Below are positions 36,086 to 61,165 of a stretch of DNA of 64,000 bases, one piece after another. Origin of the DNA: Liquidambar formosana (Eukaryota > Streptophyta > Magnoliopsida > Saxifragales > Altingiaceae); NCBI GenBank assembly GCA_039720395.1, contig CM077833.1, positions 24,016,271-24,080,270 of the forward strand. The letters are read 5' to 3'. The notes below the pieces were generated by a model. It was not told the DNA's origin. It made no database searches and saw nothing but the letters and a program-made list of their open reading frames with translations. The stretch's first letter is position 1, and each line of letters opens with the position of its first letter. Made by a program: the position numbers and the translations under genes.

Positions 36086-36504
36086 TATAAATTTGGGCTA
36101 AGCTATTGCCACCACATAAAATACTCTAAGCACCCCACTTAATTTACATTTTTAAGGTTTTATGAAAAATATATAAAAAAAAAATTATGAAAACTAATCA
36201 CATAGTCTGCTAGAAAACATCATTTCGGACAACTTTGTAAAAGAAGGTTTTTCCAAAATCTGTCATTTAAGTAGATTTTTTTGGCAATTTTTCATGGAAA
36301 ATGAAATAGAGATTATAAATGGCCAAAAAGTCTGCTTAAATTATAGATTTTGGAAAAAATTTGTTCAGAATGATGTTTTCTAGTGAACGATACGATTAAT
36401 TTTCGTAAAAACTTTTTATATTTTCCATAAAATATCAAAAAATGTAAACTAATGGAGGACATTGAGTACTTTATGTGGTGGCAATAGCTTCACTCTATAA
36501 ATTT
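36086..36504. mobile_element. Mutator-type MITE with exact 9-bp TSD
   Basis: The element is 36095-36495 (401 bp), flanked by identical 9-bp repeats TATAAATTT (36086-36094 and 36496-36504). The arms are inverted over at least 150 bp each, starting GGGCTAAGCTATTGCCACCA on the left and GAGTGAAGCTATTGCCACCA in the reverse complement of the right end. Nine-base duplications with long arms indicate the Mutator class. It sits about 320 bp upstream of the USP start codon. A related partial copy lies at about 56281-56611. Confidence 0.85.
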
Positions 36505-36816
36505 TTACTAACATTTTAGTCCGAGAAATCTAAAATTAGTTATTAGACATTTACCTTTCAGCCCTTGGGAGCAAAGCGCAAAAAGAGGCCCACCCGCAAC
36601 AAACTCACGCCCCGCTTACCGGTAACCCCCTGTGACCACCTTCAAAAGCCAATTATGAACACACGTTCTCCGGATCTATTTGTATGTTTGTCTCCCATTA
36701 TTGTTTTCATCACGTAACAACTCCAGCCATTCTCGTCGTATTCGCGAGCTTCACCCTCTCTGCGATCTTTCATCAAGCACAATATCCCTTACCTTTCGCT
36801 AGGCTTCCTCACTGCA

Positions 36817-52037
<15,221 letters not shown>

Positions 52038-54011
52038 ATGGAGATGGCTTATCATTACTTTCAATCATTGCTTATTTGATGGTAACAAGTTGCTACTCCA
52101 AAGAGGAGTAACATTTTTTAGCCCATCTCATAGGTTCAAAATAAAAATCCCTCTCCCTGTTGTAGCATTATTTTTCAGCACAATTATGTTGTTTCTGGAA
52201 ATTATGAAGAGATTTGTGAGATGATAAGCGGAAATCTAGTAAGGCTTTTCCATTTTTTTTATTTTTTTTATTTTTCCTCTTCTGGGCAAAGAATAGGAAA
52301 CCATACTGGATGTGGTAGAACATGAATTTGTCCCTGGCATCTGAATAAAAGGCTTATGCTGAGGTTTTGTAAATGATTTAGCATTTGAATACACCGACTG
52401 AAAGGAGTCAGATTAAAATTTTGTTCATGCCTTTCTCATACATTTGTTGTTGTTGTTTGTTTCAGACAAATAATAAGAATGATGGTTAATACTTGAATTA
52501 CAAAAGGGAAAAAAAATTAATAATAAAAAAATAATATATATATAATATTAAAGATGGTGACAAGATGAAAGAGCTTCATTCAATAAAGAAAAGGAAATAG
52601 TTACAGACCATACAAGTAAGGCTTTATACAAACTACCTTTCAGCACACAGAAAGCAGTACAGACTAACACCCACAAGTCCAAAACCTACAACAAACTACC
52701 TGCCAGCAGGCACAAAGCACAAACTCCAAATGTTTGCTGAGACAAAAAGGCAAGATCATTGGCTTCCTGCACACACCCGTATAAGCACGCAATCAGCTAA
52801 TTGGTTACCCAAAAAAACATATCATGCAATAAGTGTTTAGTGTCCTACTCGGCCTCTTTGTCCCTGCAGTCCAGATGAACAAAATCATAGAATCAGCACA
52901 TGTAAAAAATATGTGAATTGAGATAAGGTGTAGCCCACTGCAATGCACGAAGGCAACATCCTGAGCTACATGCAAATTTAAAATCCTCTTACACCCAATC
53001 ACTTGAAGGATGAGCCTATTTCATATAATGTTTTTTTTTTTAAATAAATAAATAAATAATGAGTTAGAGCATCAAAGAAAGACTAACATCCCAACTACCC
53101 CTCTCAATCGTGTGCATCATAGCTCGAAATATATTAATTGAAGGAAAAAGAAGTACAAAAGGGTATTCTAACAGGGTGCACTGTGATAGCTTATTCTTAC
53201 AGCCTCCAACCATTGTTACTGTTGTTGTTTATTTTTCTTATTTTTCTCTTTCAGCCTTAGCTTCACCATTTTGACACCTTCGACTTGAATCATGTTACTT
53301 CGCTTGTGCTATGCCCAATGTCTTATCATTTCCATAGCCAGTCCCAAAACCCCAATAAGGATGGTTGTGATAGGTAAACAGCTAACCTAAAAACTCTAGA
53401 ACTTACAGTAACACTTTGGGAATATGAATCCCCCCAGGTTCAACTTCCGTAAAATTCGTTGCCACCTAAACACAGATTAAATTCTCCAACCTCACTCACG
53501 AAACCAAGCTATTTCTGATTAGATATTTTCGCTTTAAATGCATGTCCAATCTTTTGTATTCAGTCGAAATAATTCGTGCAGCAGAATCAGCCGAGAAAGT
53601 TTCTCATGGGCTAGCCAAACATCACAAGCAGTTTCTAGGCCAACAGCTTGAGAAAGAATTGTTTGGGTAAAGGCAATGTTGATGCACCCACGTAACTTTG
53701 ATCAACACAAGTCAAGTGACAATACTTAGTTGCCATAATCGATAGCACCATGAGAAAGTAAATGAGAAGGGGCTGCACAAGAGCCATCAACACACTTCGC
53801 GTAGATCTTTATTAGATAAATCAGCAGCATTTGATAGTGCATTGCAGGAATGTTGGAATGATCCAGCTTAACATAGAGCAAGTGAACAAAATTCAGAACA
53901 TCAGCAGTTTGTGGCATTATTAAGGAGGAAGAAACTAAGAATTAAGAGATAAACCTCGAATGAAATAAGAACAGAAAAGAGAGACAGTCCATACCGTTAA
54001 GAAAAAAAATC
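52038..54011. other. USP 3' flank and probable 3' UTR of the F-box gene
   Basis: No protein gene is supported. The minus strand below the F-box stop has a donor-like GTATGG at about 54000-53995 and a 63-codon open frame (53917-53726). Near 52575-52600 there is an AT-rich end with TTTATTGAATGAAG-like polyadenylation text. This fits a long, possibly spliced 3' UTR of the F-box mRNA running tail to tail toward USP. It is inference only. Confidence 0.4.
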
Positions 54012-55427
54012 TCAGTGAAATGTGAGTTGACATGTCTTAGAGCCTCGTGAAAACAGCGATATTTTCTTAAGAACAAGAGATTTTTCCTTCGATTTCAGAC
54101 GACAACACCTAACATCTACAGTCTTCAAGACTTCTGCATTCTTCAAAAGATACTTTACCAAGAGTAGCTCATATTTCAAGCCTTTGAATCTAACATCAAT
54201 TGTTTTAAGGTGTAAGGAGAGACATTTAGGCACACGCTGTGGCTGCCTCCAGCATGCGCGTCCATCACTGTGATAATGATTCCTATCAAGGGAGAGAACT
54301 TCTAAATTACGTGAGCTCTCAAGAAAATTTGGCAGCAAATGCCAATCACCAGCTATCTTCAAACGGGTCAAATTATGAAACATCGGCATTTCATAACTGG
54401 AAGCAAACTTGAGGGTCTCCATTGTATTACCCAATATAGAGAGAAACTTAACATTATAAAGCCTTCTAAGAAGCTCGAATGCACAATTACCCTGACGATT
54501 ATCACACATCTCTGCATAAAAATCAACCTTTGCTTCAACTAAGGAGGATGCGTTTTCAATCGAAACGGCTTCACCGACCCTATTCTGGAGGTTGAGGTAT
54601 TCAAGAGCCCAATCCTGGATGTAGAGGTATTCGAGAGCTGGGCAATTAATCTCAATTTTGTGTGAATCAAGTTCAAGATGGGGCAGCAGACTAACCATTG
54701 TTAGATTCTTCAGAGCAGGAGCAGATATATCAAAGATTTTCACCTTAGCACGACGAAATCCCTCTATAATCAATTCTTCAAGAACCGGGCAGCCACAGAG
54801 GAGCTTTCGAAAGGAATCATCGTTTGGAAATTTGGCATAATGGAGATGGAGAAACTTGAGAATTGGGAAATGAACGGATGAAGGAACATTAATAACAATT
54901 CCGGAACGCAGTTTCAAAACCCTAAGGGTCTTGCAAGTGAAAAGGGTTCGTGGCAACTCAACAGGCCGTTCAAAAATGACCATGTGCAGGTCAAGCTCTT
55001 CGACGCCACGGGCCATTGCGGCGCAAACCCAGGTACTGAAATGGAACGAGTCGCAATTCCCATTGGTACATTTCAGGCGAAACTTTTTGACACACGCAGC
55101 GTTATCGCGAAGAACCAAAACCCTGTACACAAAATGAACAAAGCTCATCAATCCTGACCGATCTCCACGACGCCTGTGCACGAATTTGCACCTCGCCGCC
55201 GGATCTTCAAAGTCGAGAGTAGGGACCAAAGTCCACAAGTATTTCCATCTGGTCGATAGAACGCTGGTCACGCCGGCGTGTTTTGTCGGAAGGAATGATA
55301 GGATGTGGCAAAGAAGTGAGTCCGGTAACATACTAATCCTGTCGATGGTGGTGGTGTTAAATTTCGCTTCTTCGTTGGATAGTTTGCGGCGTTTGGAGCT
55401 TGAGCGAGTGAAAAAGGACTGTGTCAT
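54012..55427 (-). CDS. F-box/FBD/LRR-repeat protein
   Basis: An intact single-exon frame of 471 residues. The F-box is at about residues 28-72 (ISMLPDSLLCHILSFLPTKH, then TSVLSTRWKYLWT), the region that binds SKP1-type subunits. Degenerate plant-type leucine-rich repeats fill the middle (for example LPRTLFTCKTLRVLKL, CPVLEELIIEG, CPALEYLYI). The C-terminal 75 residues form an FBD domain (VPKCLSLHLKTIDVRF, then YLLKNAEVLKTVDV). The family forms substrate receptors of SCF ubiquitin ligases, nuclear or cytosolic; the substrate is unknown and these genes expand fast in plants. The ATG at 55427 gives the typical N terminus with a basic KRRK patch. No frame breaks, unlike three of the plus-strand genes nearby. 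Confidence 0.93.
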   Translation of the reverse strand: MTQSFFTRSSSKRRKLSNEEAKFNTTTIDRISMLPDSLLCHILSFLPTKHAGVTSVLSTRWKYLWTLVPTLDFEDPAARCKFVHRRRGDRSGLMSFVHFVYRVLVLRDNAACVKKFRLKCTNGNCDSFHFSTWVCAAMARGVEELDLHMVIFERPVELPRTLFTCKTLRVLKLRSGIVINVPSSVHFPILKFLHLHYAKFPNDDSFRKLLCGCPVLEELIIEGFRRAKVKIFDISAPALKNLTMVSLLPHLELDSHKIEINCPALEYLYIQDWALEYLNLQNRVGEAVSIENASSLVEAKVDFYAEMCDNRQGNCAFELLRRLYNVKFLSILGNTMETLKFASSYEMPMFHNLTRLKIAGDWHLLPNFLESSRNLEVLSLDRNHYHSDGRACWRQPQRVPKCLSLHLKTIDVRFKGLKYELLLVKYLLKNAEVLKTVDVRCCRLKSKEKSLVLKKISLFSRGSKTCQLTFH

Positions 55428-55576
55428 TGATAGGATGTTTGAAGGTTGAGAGGAGAGGGGTTAGGGTTTAGGATTCTGTCAGTGGCGCATTAGGATGTAG
55501 GACGGAGTTGCAATTAGGAGATGAAGAGTGGGGGTGGCACTTCGTAGCAGTGTACGTGGAAAATGGTGATTGTTTC

Positions 55577-56245
55577 AAGGGTAAATATCATTTTAGTAGT
55601 TGAACTTTTCCAAAACTCCCAATATGGTATTTAAACTATTTTTTCTCATAATTTAATAATCAAACTTTATTGCGGTGCCCAAATATGGTACTTACCTCAA
55701 ATGCCTTTCAAATATTTAACAAACATGTCATGTGCCCTCACACGAGTGACACTTGACATCTCACATGAAATTTATATGCTAAAGATGGTTAAAACATAAT
55801 AGTTGAATATCGATTTTTAATATTTTATATTTTTCATTTAGTTTCAATCTAGTACCTAGACTAAAAAAAATCGTAATTTGATATTTAAACTACAATGAAT
55901 TCTACCAATTTGGTCCACACATGAGTTTTAGCAAAATTAATTTTTAAAAAAATATATTGTTTTTTTTTTTCTTTCTAAATCTACTATAATGGACGATGGA
56001 TACTTATATGAAAACCTATAATAGGATGGATGGGGCAATTATAATTTTAAAAAAATTATAATTTTAACCACCCTTGACACATGGCATCCTACAACCTTGA
56101 CACGTAGGCTCCGTTAATTATTTGGACAGCGTTTGGGATTAGGATCACATTTTGGCACAACTGTAAAGTTTAGGTATTAAATTGATAGAAAAAATAGTTT
56201 AGGTACCACATTGGGATTCAGGATACTAAAATGATCTTTACCCTT
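55577..56245. mobile_element. Foldback MITE with AAGGGTAAAT ends, about 670 bp
   Basis: The left end AAGGGTAAATATCATTTTAG and the reverse complement of the right end (AAGGGTAAAGATCATTTTAG) match closely. Similarity continues through TATGGTATTTAAACTATTTT / TGTGGTACCTAAACTATTTT over about 100 bp. I found no clear target duplication. It sits just upstream (5' side) of the F-box gene and may limit its promoter. Confidence 0.75.
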
Positions 56246-56280
56246 ATATATTTTAAATGATTTTTCTTACATTTTTCAAA

Positions 56281-56611
56281 AGAGGGAAGCTGTTGCCACT
56301 GCATAAAATAGTCTAAACCCCCACTTAGATTACACTTTTGAAGGTATGAAAAATATAAAAGGTTTTTACGAAAACTAGTAACGTTGTCTACTAAAAAACA
56401 TCATTTTAAACAACTTTGTATAATAAATTTTTTTCAAAATTTGTCGTTTTAGTGAACTTTTGGGCCATTTACAATCCTTGTTCATTCTTACAGAATGTTC
56501 CATGAAAAATTGCTAAAATCTTACAAAATGCTTCATTCTTACAATATCTTTTTCAATTTTTAATCTAAACTGTCCACCACCTCATCTAAGGGTGGTCATC
56601 ACCTTAACACG
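56281..56611. mobile_element. Diverged partial copy of the Mutator-type MITE at 36095
   Basis: The left end GAGGGAAGCTGTTGCCACTG and the following CATAAAATA, AAAAACATCATTTTAAACAA and GGGCCATTTACAATC segments align with the arm of the 36095-36495 element. The right end is poorly conserved (about 56580-56611) and no target duplication is seen. Confidence 0.6.
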
Positions 56612-57260
56612 GTGTTGTCTCAATTTTTATTTTATTTTTTGAAATTATAACATTTTAAATTAAGGACATGATAAAGTATGATGATAACATAATGAAATTT
56701 GACTCATTTAATATGATTGCAATCCTTGGATGGGTTTTTGGATGGTCAAGATTGAAATATCAAAAAGTTGTTACTAATGTCATTTTGGTCATTTCAATAG
56801 AACCTTTTTTTTTTTTTTTTTTTTTCAATATTAGCCATTCAAAAACTCATCCAAGCACTGTCAAGTGCTAAGGTGTAACAACTCAGCACCGAATCCTAAC
56901 TTTTAAAATGAGTGGTTTCAAAGTTACATTTATGAACAAACAGTGATACTCATTTATCAATATGAATAGGTTCTATCGATTGTCAAAATATTAAATAAGA
57001 AAAAAAATAATTTGGTAAGATCATATTCCATAAATTGCCCTGTAGGGTTTGGTCGAACGGTCAAGCCTAAACTGTATTTCTCAAATGTTATCTTTTTCAT
57101 TTCTCACAGTTGTCGTTGCTTGTGCGGATATGGAATGTCTCACATGAACTGTTAGGAGATTAGTATGAATTAAAACCTTAGTAGGAATAAGGCCTAAGAT
57201 ACCCATAATCATTTCAATAAAAAAATTATAAATTTGAATTTAAATAGTCAACCAGAAATA

Positions 57261-57875
57261 GAACTTGTTGGAGTATTTTAATAAAGATAATATATTTTAA
57301 TATATATTATTACTTTCACCGTTGGCTATGTAACTCATATTGAGTTACTCCGTATTATAAAGATATTATTATAATTATTCTAACCATTGTATGCGTTGGC
57401 CGGTTATTACAGGACAGCAGGAGTTACAAATACAATTTTATATACTTTATTACATTACTTATGTGTGAATTAGTGATAGAATGGCTGTTATAACCATTGG
57501 GACATTATGAGTCCAAGTATGTCAAGAACCCTTCTTTGTTGGTAAGAGTTGGCCAAGAGAATAATAGATATAATACATAATTTTATATTATTTTCATAAA
57601 GGTGAAGAAAATGTGTATTTGTGTGAAACTTTTACTTTTCAAATAATGCAAATTCTTTAATTATACAGCGTGAGTGGTTGGACTATTATATCCTGGGATG
57701 ACGTGCTATTGAACCTGTTGTACGGATTCATTTTTGCAGAGACACAAATCATTTTAAAGAGAACGATATATCCGTGCCTCAACCCAGCACTATGCTTTTA
57801 TGGTAATATTATTTCATTATTACTTTTATTGTGATTCTTTATTTCTAGTTATTATTGAGAATTCCCAACAAAACT
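57261..57875. mobile_element. Solo LTR, Copia-like, with near-perfect 5-bp TSD
   Basis: The LTR is 57266-57870 (605 bp). It starts TGTTGG and ends CCAACA, a perfect 6-bp inverted terminus. Flanks are GAACT (57261-57265) and AAACT (57871-57875), four of five equal. No polypurine tract precedes and no primer-binding site follows, so the internal region was probably lost by recombination between two LTRs. The Copia assignment rests on the TGTTGG...CCAACA ends and size only. Confidence 0.7.
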
Positions 57876-58485
57876 AATGTCAAGATGCTCCCTTGTTTGG
57901 AATTTAAAATTTGGGAAAAAACTTAAATGCATATTCATCGCTCTATAACAACCCACAAGTTCGATAATGCTATTTATTCTAAATCATATTCCCAAATTCA
58001 ACATTTCAAATAGTGCTTATTTTAAAATAATGTTCTATATCCACCATCCCAAAAAAACCCAATTCAAAGGATACTTGATGTGTTTTAGAAGCTAGGAAGA
58101 TAAGTAGTCAACAACCCAATTTAATGGAACAAAAAAAATAATTTACTTTATAAACTTTTGGACTGAAAAGCAATGGAGATGATTGGTAATAGGAATAAGA
58201 ATTTGGTTGTTAGCCACATTTGTGAAGCAAATTAACAAAAGAAACCAAAAGAGGGGTAAGAAGAGAATTTTCCTGATCCCCGTGAGTTTGAAAACGGAAA
58301 CCAACACGCAATGGAATCAAATATGCCCTTTTTTTCCTTCCAAGACGCTTCTCGCCAACTTCCATAGACCAGACCAATAGACCTTCCCCCAGCCACATCT
58401 ATTGTTTCCTTATATCTTTAATTTTTAATTCGTACCCCAAATCTTACAAGCAAAGATCTTTTTTTTTTTTCTTTTTTTTTTTGCC

Positions 58486-58493
58486 TATATATA
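58486..58493 (+). promoter_or_regulatory. TATA box of the CML gene
   Basis: TATATATA followed by CCCATC, preceded by a long pyrimidine tract (58459-58482). A start site about 30 bases on would give a 5' leader of only about 20-25 bases before the ATG at 58541. Confidence 0.6.
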
Positions 58494-58540
58494 CCCATCA
58501 AAACGTGCAATTGCACCAATTAACAACCTCAGCTCATGTA

Positions 58541-59021
58541 ATGGCCTGTGTCATGATGTCTCCTCTAAACTCCAACGACTTGCACCGGATTTTCGAAAAG
58601 CTCGACAAAAACGGCGACGGCCTTGTGTGCCTCGAGGAGCTCAACTGGCTCCTGGAGAGAATCGGGGTCCAGTTTAGCCTCAAAGAGCTGGAGTCGCTAG
58701 TAGGGGAGAAAAACCCTCGACTTCAATGAATTCTTGTTCTTTTATGAGTCCATTTCGAAGAGGAATCATGGCAAGAACGAAATAGTTGAGGAAGAAGATG
58801 ATGTTGAGGGTGACCTCGTGAAGGCCTTCAAGGTGTTTGATTTGAACGACGACGGGTACATTTCTTGTGAGGAGCTTCAAAGCGTGTTGTCCAGATTAGG
58901 GTTGTGGGAGGAGAATTGTGGCCGTGATTGTAGAAGTATGATCCGCCACTATGATGCCAACTCCGATGGAATGCTCGATTTCCAGGAATTCAAGAACATG
59001 ATGCTGCTTAGTATTTCTTAA
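58541..59021 (+). CDS. CML44: Calmodulin-like calcium-binding protein (CML44 type)
   Basis: An intronless gene of 159 residues once one surplus base is discounted. The ATG at 58541 is the first after the TATA box. EF-hand loops with full acidic ligand patterns are at residues 22-33 (DKNGDGLVCLEE), 100-111 (DLNDDGYISCEE) and 138-149 (DANSDGMLDFQE). The second position (about 57-68, around LDFNEFLFFY) keeps the helix but has no usable loop, so three Ca2+ sites are expected. Such proteins act as Ca2+ sensors that bind targets after Ca2+ influx; partners are unknown. A frame break lies at 58709-58713. The CML44 assignment rests on remembered similarity (ELESLVGEK, ISCEELQSVLSRLGLW) and on the CCCH gene being nearby. 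Confidence 0.82.
58709..58713 (+). other. +1 frame break in an A-run of the CML gene
   Basis: GGGGAGAAAAACCC carries five A. With five, the frame ends six codons later at TGA. With four, it continues as EKTLDFNEFLFFYES into the downstream frame containing EF-hands 3 and 4. Confidence 0.85.
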
Positions 59022-59369
59022 TACATTTTCTTTATTTATTTATTTGGTGGACATTTTTATAAATTAAAAAAAAAAAATGTGTAAGTCTATAACGGTTAGT
59101 TGCAGGATATTATTGGATTTCTAAATAAAAATTATTGTTGCTCTACTCTTGCAGACCCTTTTTTTTTCCTTTGTTCTTTGTTCTTTTTTCTTTTCATACT
59201 TGTTTTCCTTTTAAGTTATGGTGGGAATTGGGATGTTATGAATTTTTTATTTTAATTTCATAATTTGTTTTTGGCAATTTATGTACCCAGAATAATTCTT
59301 GCATCGTCTCCTGAAATAAAATATTTGTTTGATTCCGTAGGTCAACTTTAGATATTTATATCTTTTAAT

Positions 59370-59696
59370 CAAGGGCGGAATCAGGATTTATCTCTAATAA
59401 AGACACTATTCTATGATTCTATAAAATGATAATTGGGAACTAAAAGCTCTGGAAGCATTTTTTTTTAAACAATTACTTTTTAATAATCATTTTTCAATTT
59501 AATACAAAAAAAAAAAGAGATATTTTTGTCAACTTATTACAAATTGACTGTAAATATACTTTAAAATGACTACTATCTTCTTTTTTTTTGGCATTATGTT
59601 GAGAAATAGTCATCAAATGGTAATGTCTCTCCCAAAAAAGAAAAAACCTTGGTTAAGCCAGCATGTCCCCGAAAGCCCCCCAGGGCTCCGCCAGTA
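59370..59696. mobile_element. hAT MITE, second copy
   Basis: Same layout and orientation as the element at 38423-38743: CAAGGGCGGAATCAGG at the left, shared blocks GAACTAAAAGCTCTGGA, TGACTACTATCTTC and GGCATTATGTTGA, and CAGGGCTCCGCCAGTA at the right. Flanking 8-mers match only partly, so this copy is older or its ends are imprecise. Confidence 0.7.
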
Positions 59697-60612
59697 TTCA
59701 TAATAGCTTCATCTGAAGAAAAAAACAAATGTCTTCTACTGGAACTTGAAACAAAATTATGCTGAAGAAAAAAACAAACGTCTTCTATTGGAACTTGAGA
59801 CAAAATTATGGTTCCACGGTTTGACATTTGGCATATATACGCCTTAGAGTCCAATTCACTATTGATAAATCGTCAAAAATCAAAATTATAGACCATCTTA
59901 TTAGAAACCTTTCTTTAAAGTTTCTGAAAATGGTTATGTAATGTGAAGTCATGGATAATATGAAATCGGCCACAAGCTGTTGTTTATCACAACCCTTATA
60001 ATATGTGATGCCTATGGATTGTTTTACTAGTAAACCACGTTTTCAAGTAATACGGCGGCATGATTACTCAACGTGTAGAGAAATAAAAGACTTGCAAGGT
60101 TTGTTGACCTTCTAAGTTTTACAATAAGTTATGTCTTAATCTAGGTAGCCGTATGTGCTACAAATTGGTTCAAGAAATTTCCTAGTACTAGAAGAATAAG
60201 AAGGATAATGCATATCGCATGATACTAATGTGTCAAGGCAAAGGCCAATCAACGAGGCCGGTTGAATAATATATATATGCCATTGCAGAGATTATGGACC
60301 ATTTCGTAACTTGAGAAGATTCCATGATCCTTCCTAAAATCCTTAGATGATTGGTTCATAAAAGATAAATGATCTATTGAAATAATTATCCGTTGCCATA
60401 CACATAATATAGTGCGAATAATTCCCCCAAACTGGGTACTGGGTAGGATTATACATCAACACCATGAGTGATGACAATGCCAAATAATTCTAGTGAAATG
60501 ACCATGCTTTATATTTCAACCAGTGTGACTTTTATTTTATTTTATTTTTAATTAAAAAGGGGAAAGAAAAATATGTAAGACCTCAACAAGATGCAAAAAT
60601 ACTAGGCAACAT

Positions 60613-60960
60613 AAGTCATTGGAGTTAGCAGAGTGAAGACGGGAGGATGAGATAGAGGGTAGGATTAGGATAGATAAGAGGTTCAAACCAAGCGACATAC
60701 ACCCAGTGGAAAATGTTTTATCACAACTTGAAAGTTAATAACAAAATAAATATAAGGCCAGTTGAGATAAACAAAGATAACAAATCTATTCAAATATTAG
60801 AAAGAAAATAAAAAGGGTAAAAAAACATGCTAAGAAATTAGGGGATTGTGAGAAGGGTTAAAATAACAAGATGAGTAAAACCGTAGGAGTTAGCATAGTG
60901 ATGAAAGTGAGTGAGATAAAGATAGGAATATAATAAGTTAGAAGTTCGAACCTCTTCCAT
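60613..60960 (+). repeat. Pair of related SINE-like units
   Basis: Two direct units, about 60613-60705 and 60877-60960, share GGAGTTAGCA(G/T)AGTGA near the start and a B-box-like GGTTCAAACC (60681-60690) or AGTTCGAACC (60943-60952) about 70 bases later. The second ends in an A- and AAT-rich tail. The spacing fits tRNA-derived SINEs, but the A-box match is poor. Confidence 0.4.
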
Positions 60961-61145
60961 GTACCAAAAAAAAATAATAATAATAATAAGATGAATCCTC
61001 GTAGAAAACTCAGCCAAGTTACAAAATTTCTTCAGCATGTTTTGCAATTTTCCAAGTCTAAACCGAGTCCCATCATCCCATGGTCTCAAAGTTCCTTGAG
61101 CCATCACATCAGACCATCCTATGGCTTTGGACCATAGGCTCCACA

Positions 61146-61165
61146 CCCCCCCCCCCCCCCCCCCT
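61146..61165 (+). repeat. Poly-C tract
   Basis: Twenty consecutive C. Length uncertain in any assembly. Confidence 0.9.

Noticed and set aside
53726..53917. 63-codon minus-strand frame below the F-box gene as a separate protein
   Set aside because: No domain, and its position fits a 3' UTR exon of the F-box mRNA.
57048..57230. SINE with a TGGTCGAACGGTCAAGCC tRNA-like head
   Set aside because: The A-box-like start is suggestive, but no B-box at the right distance and no second copy were found.
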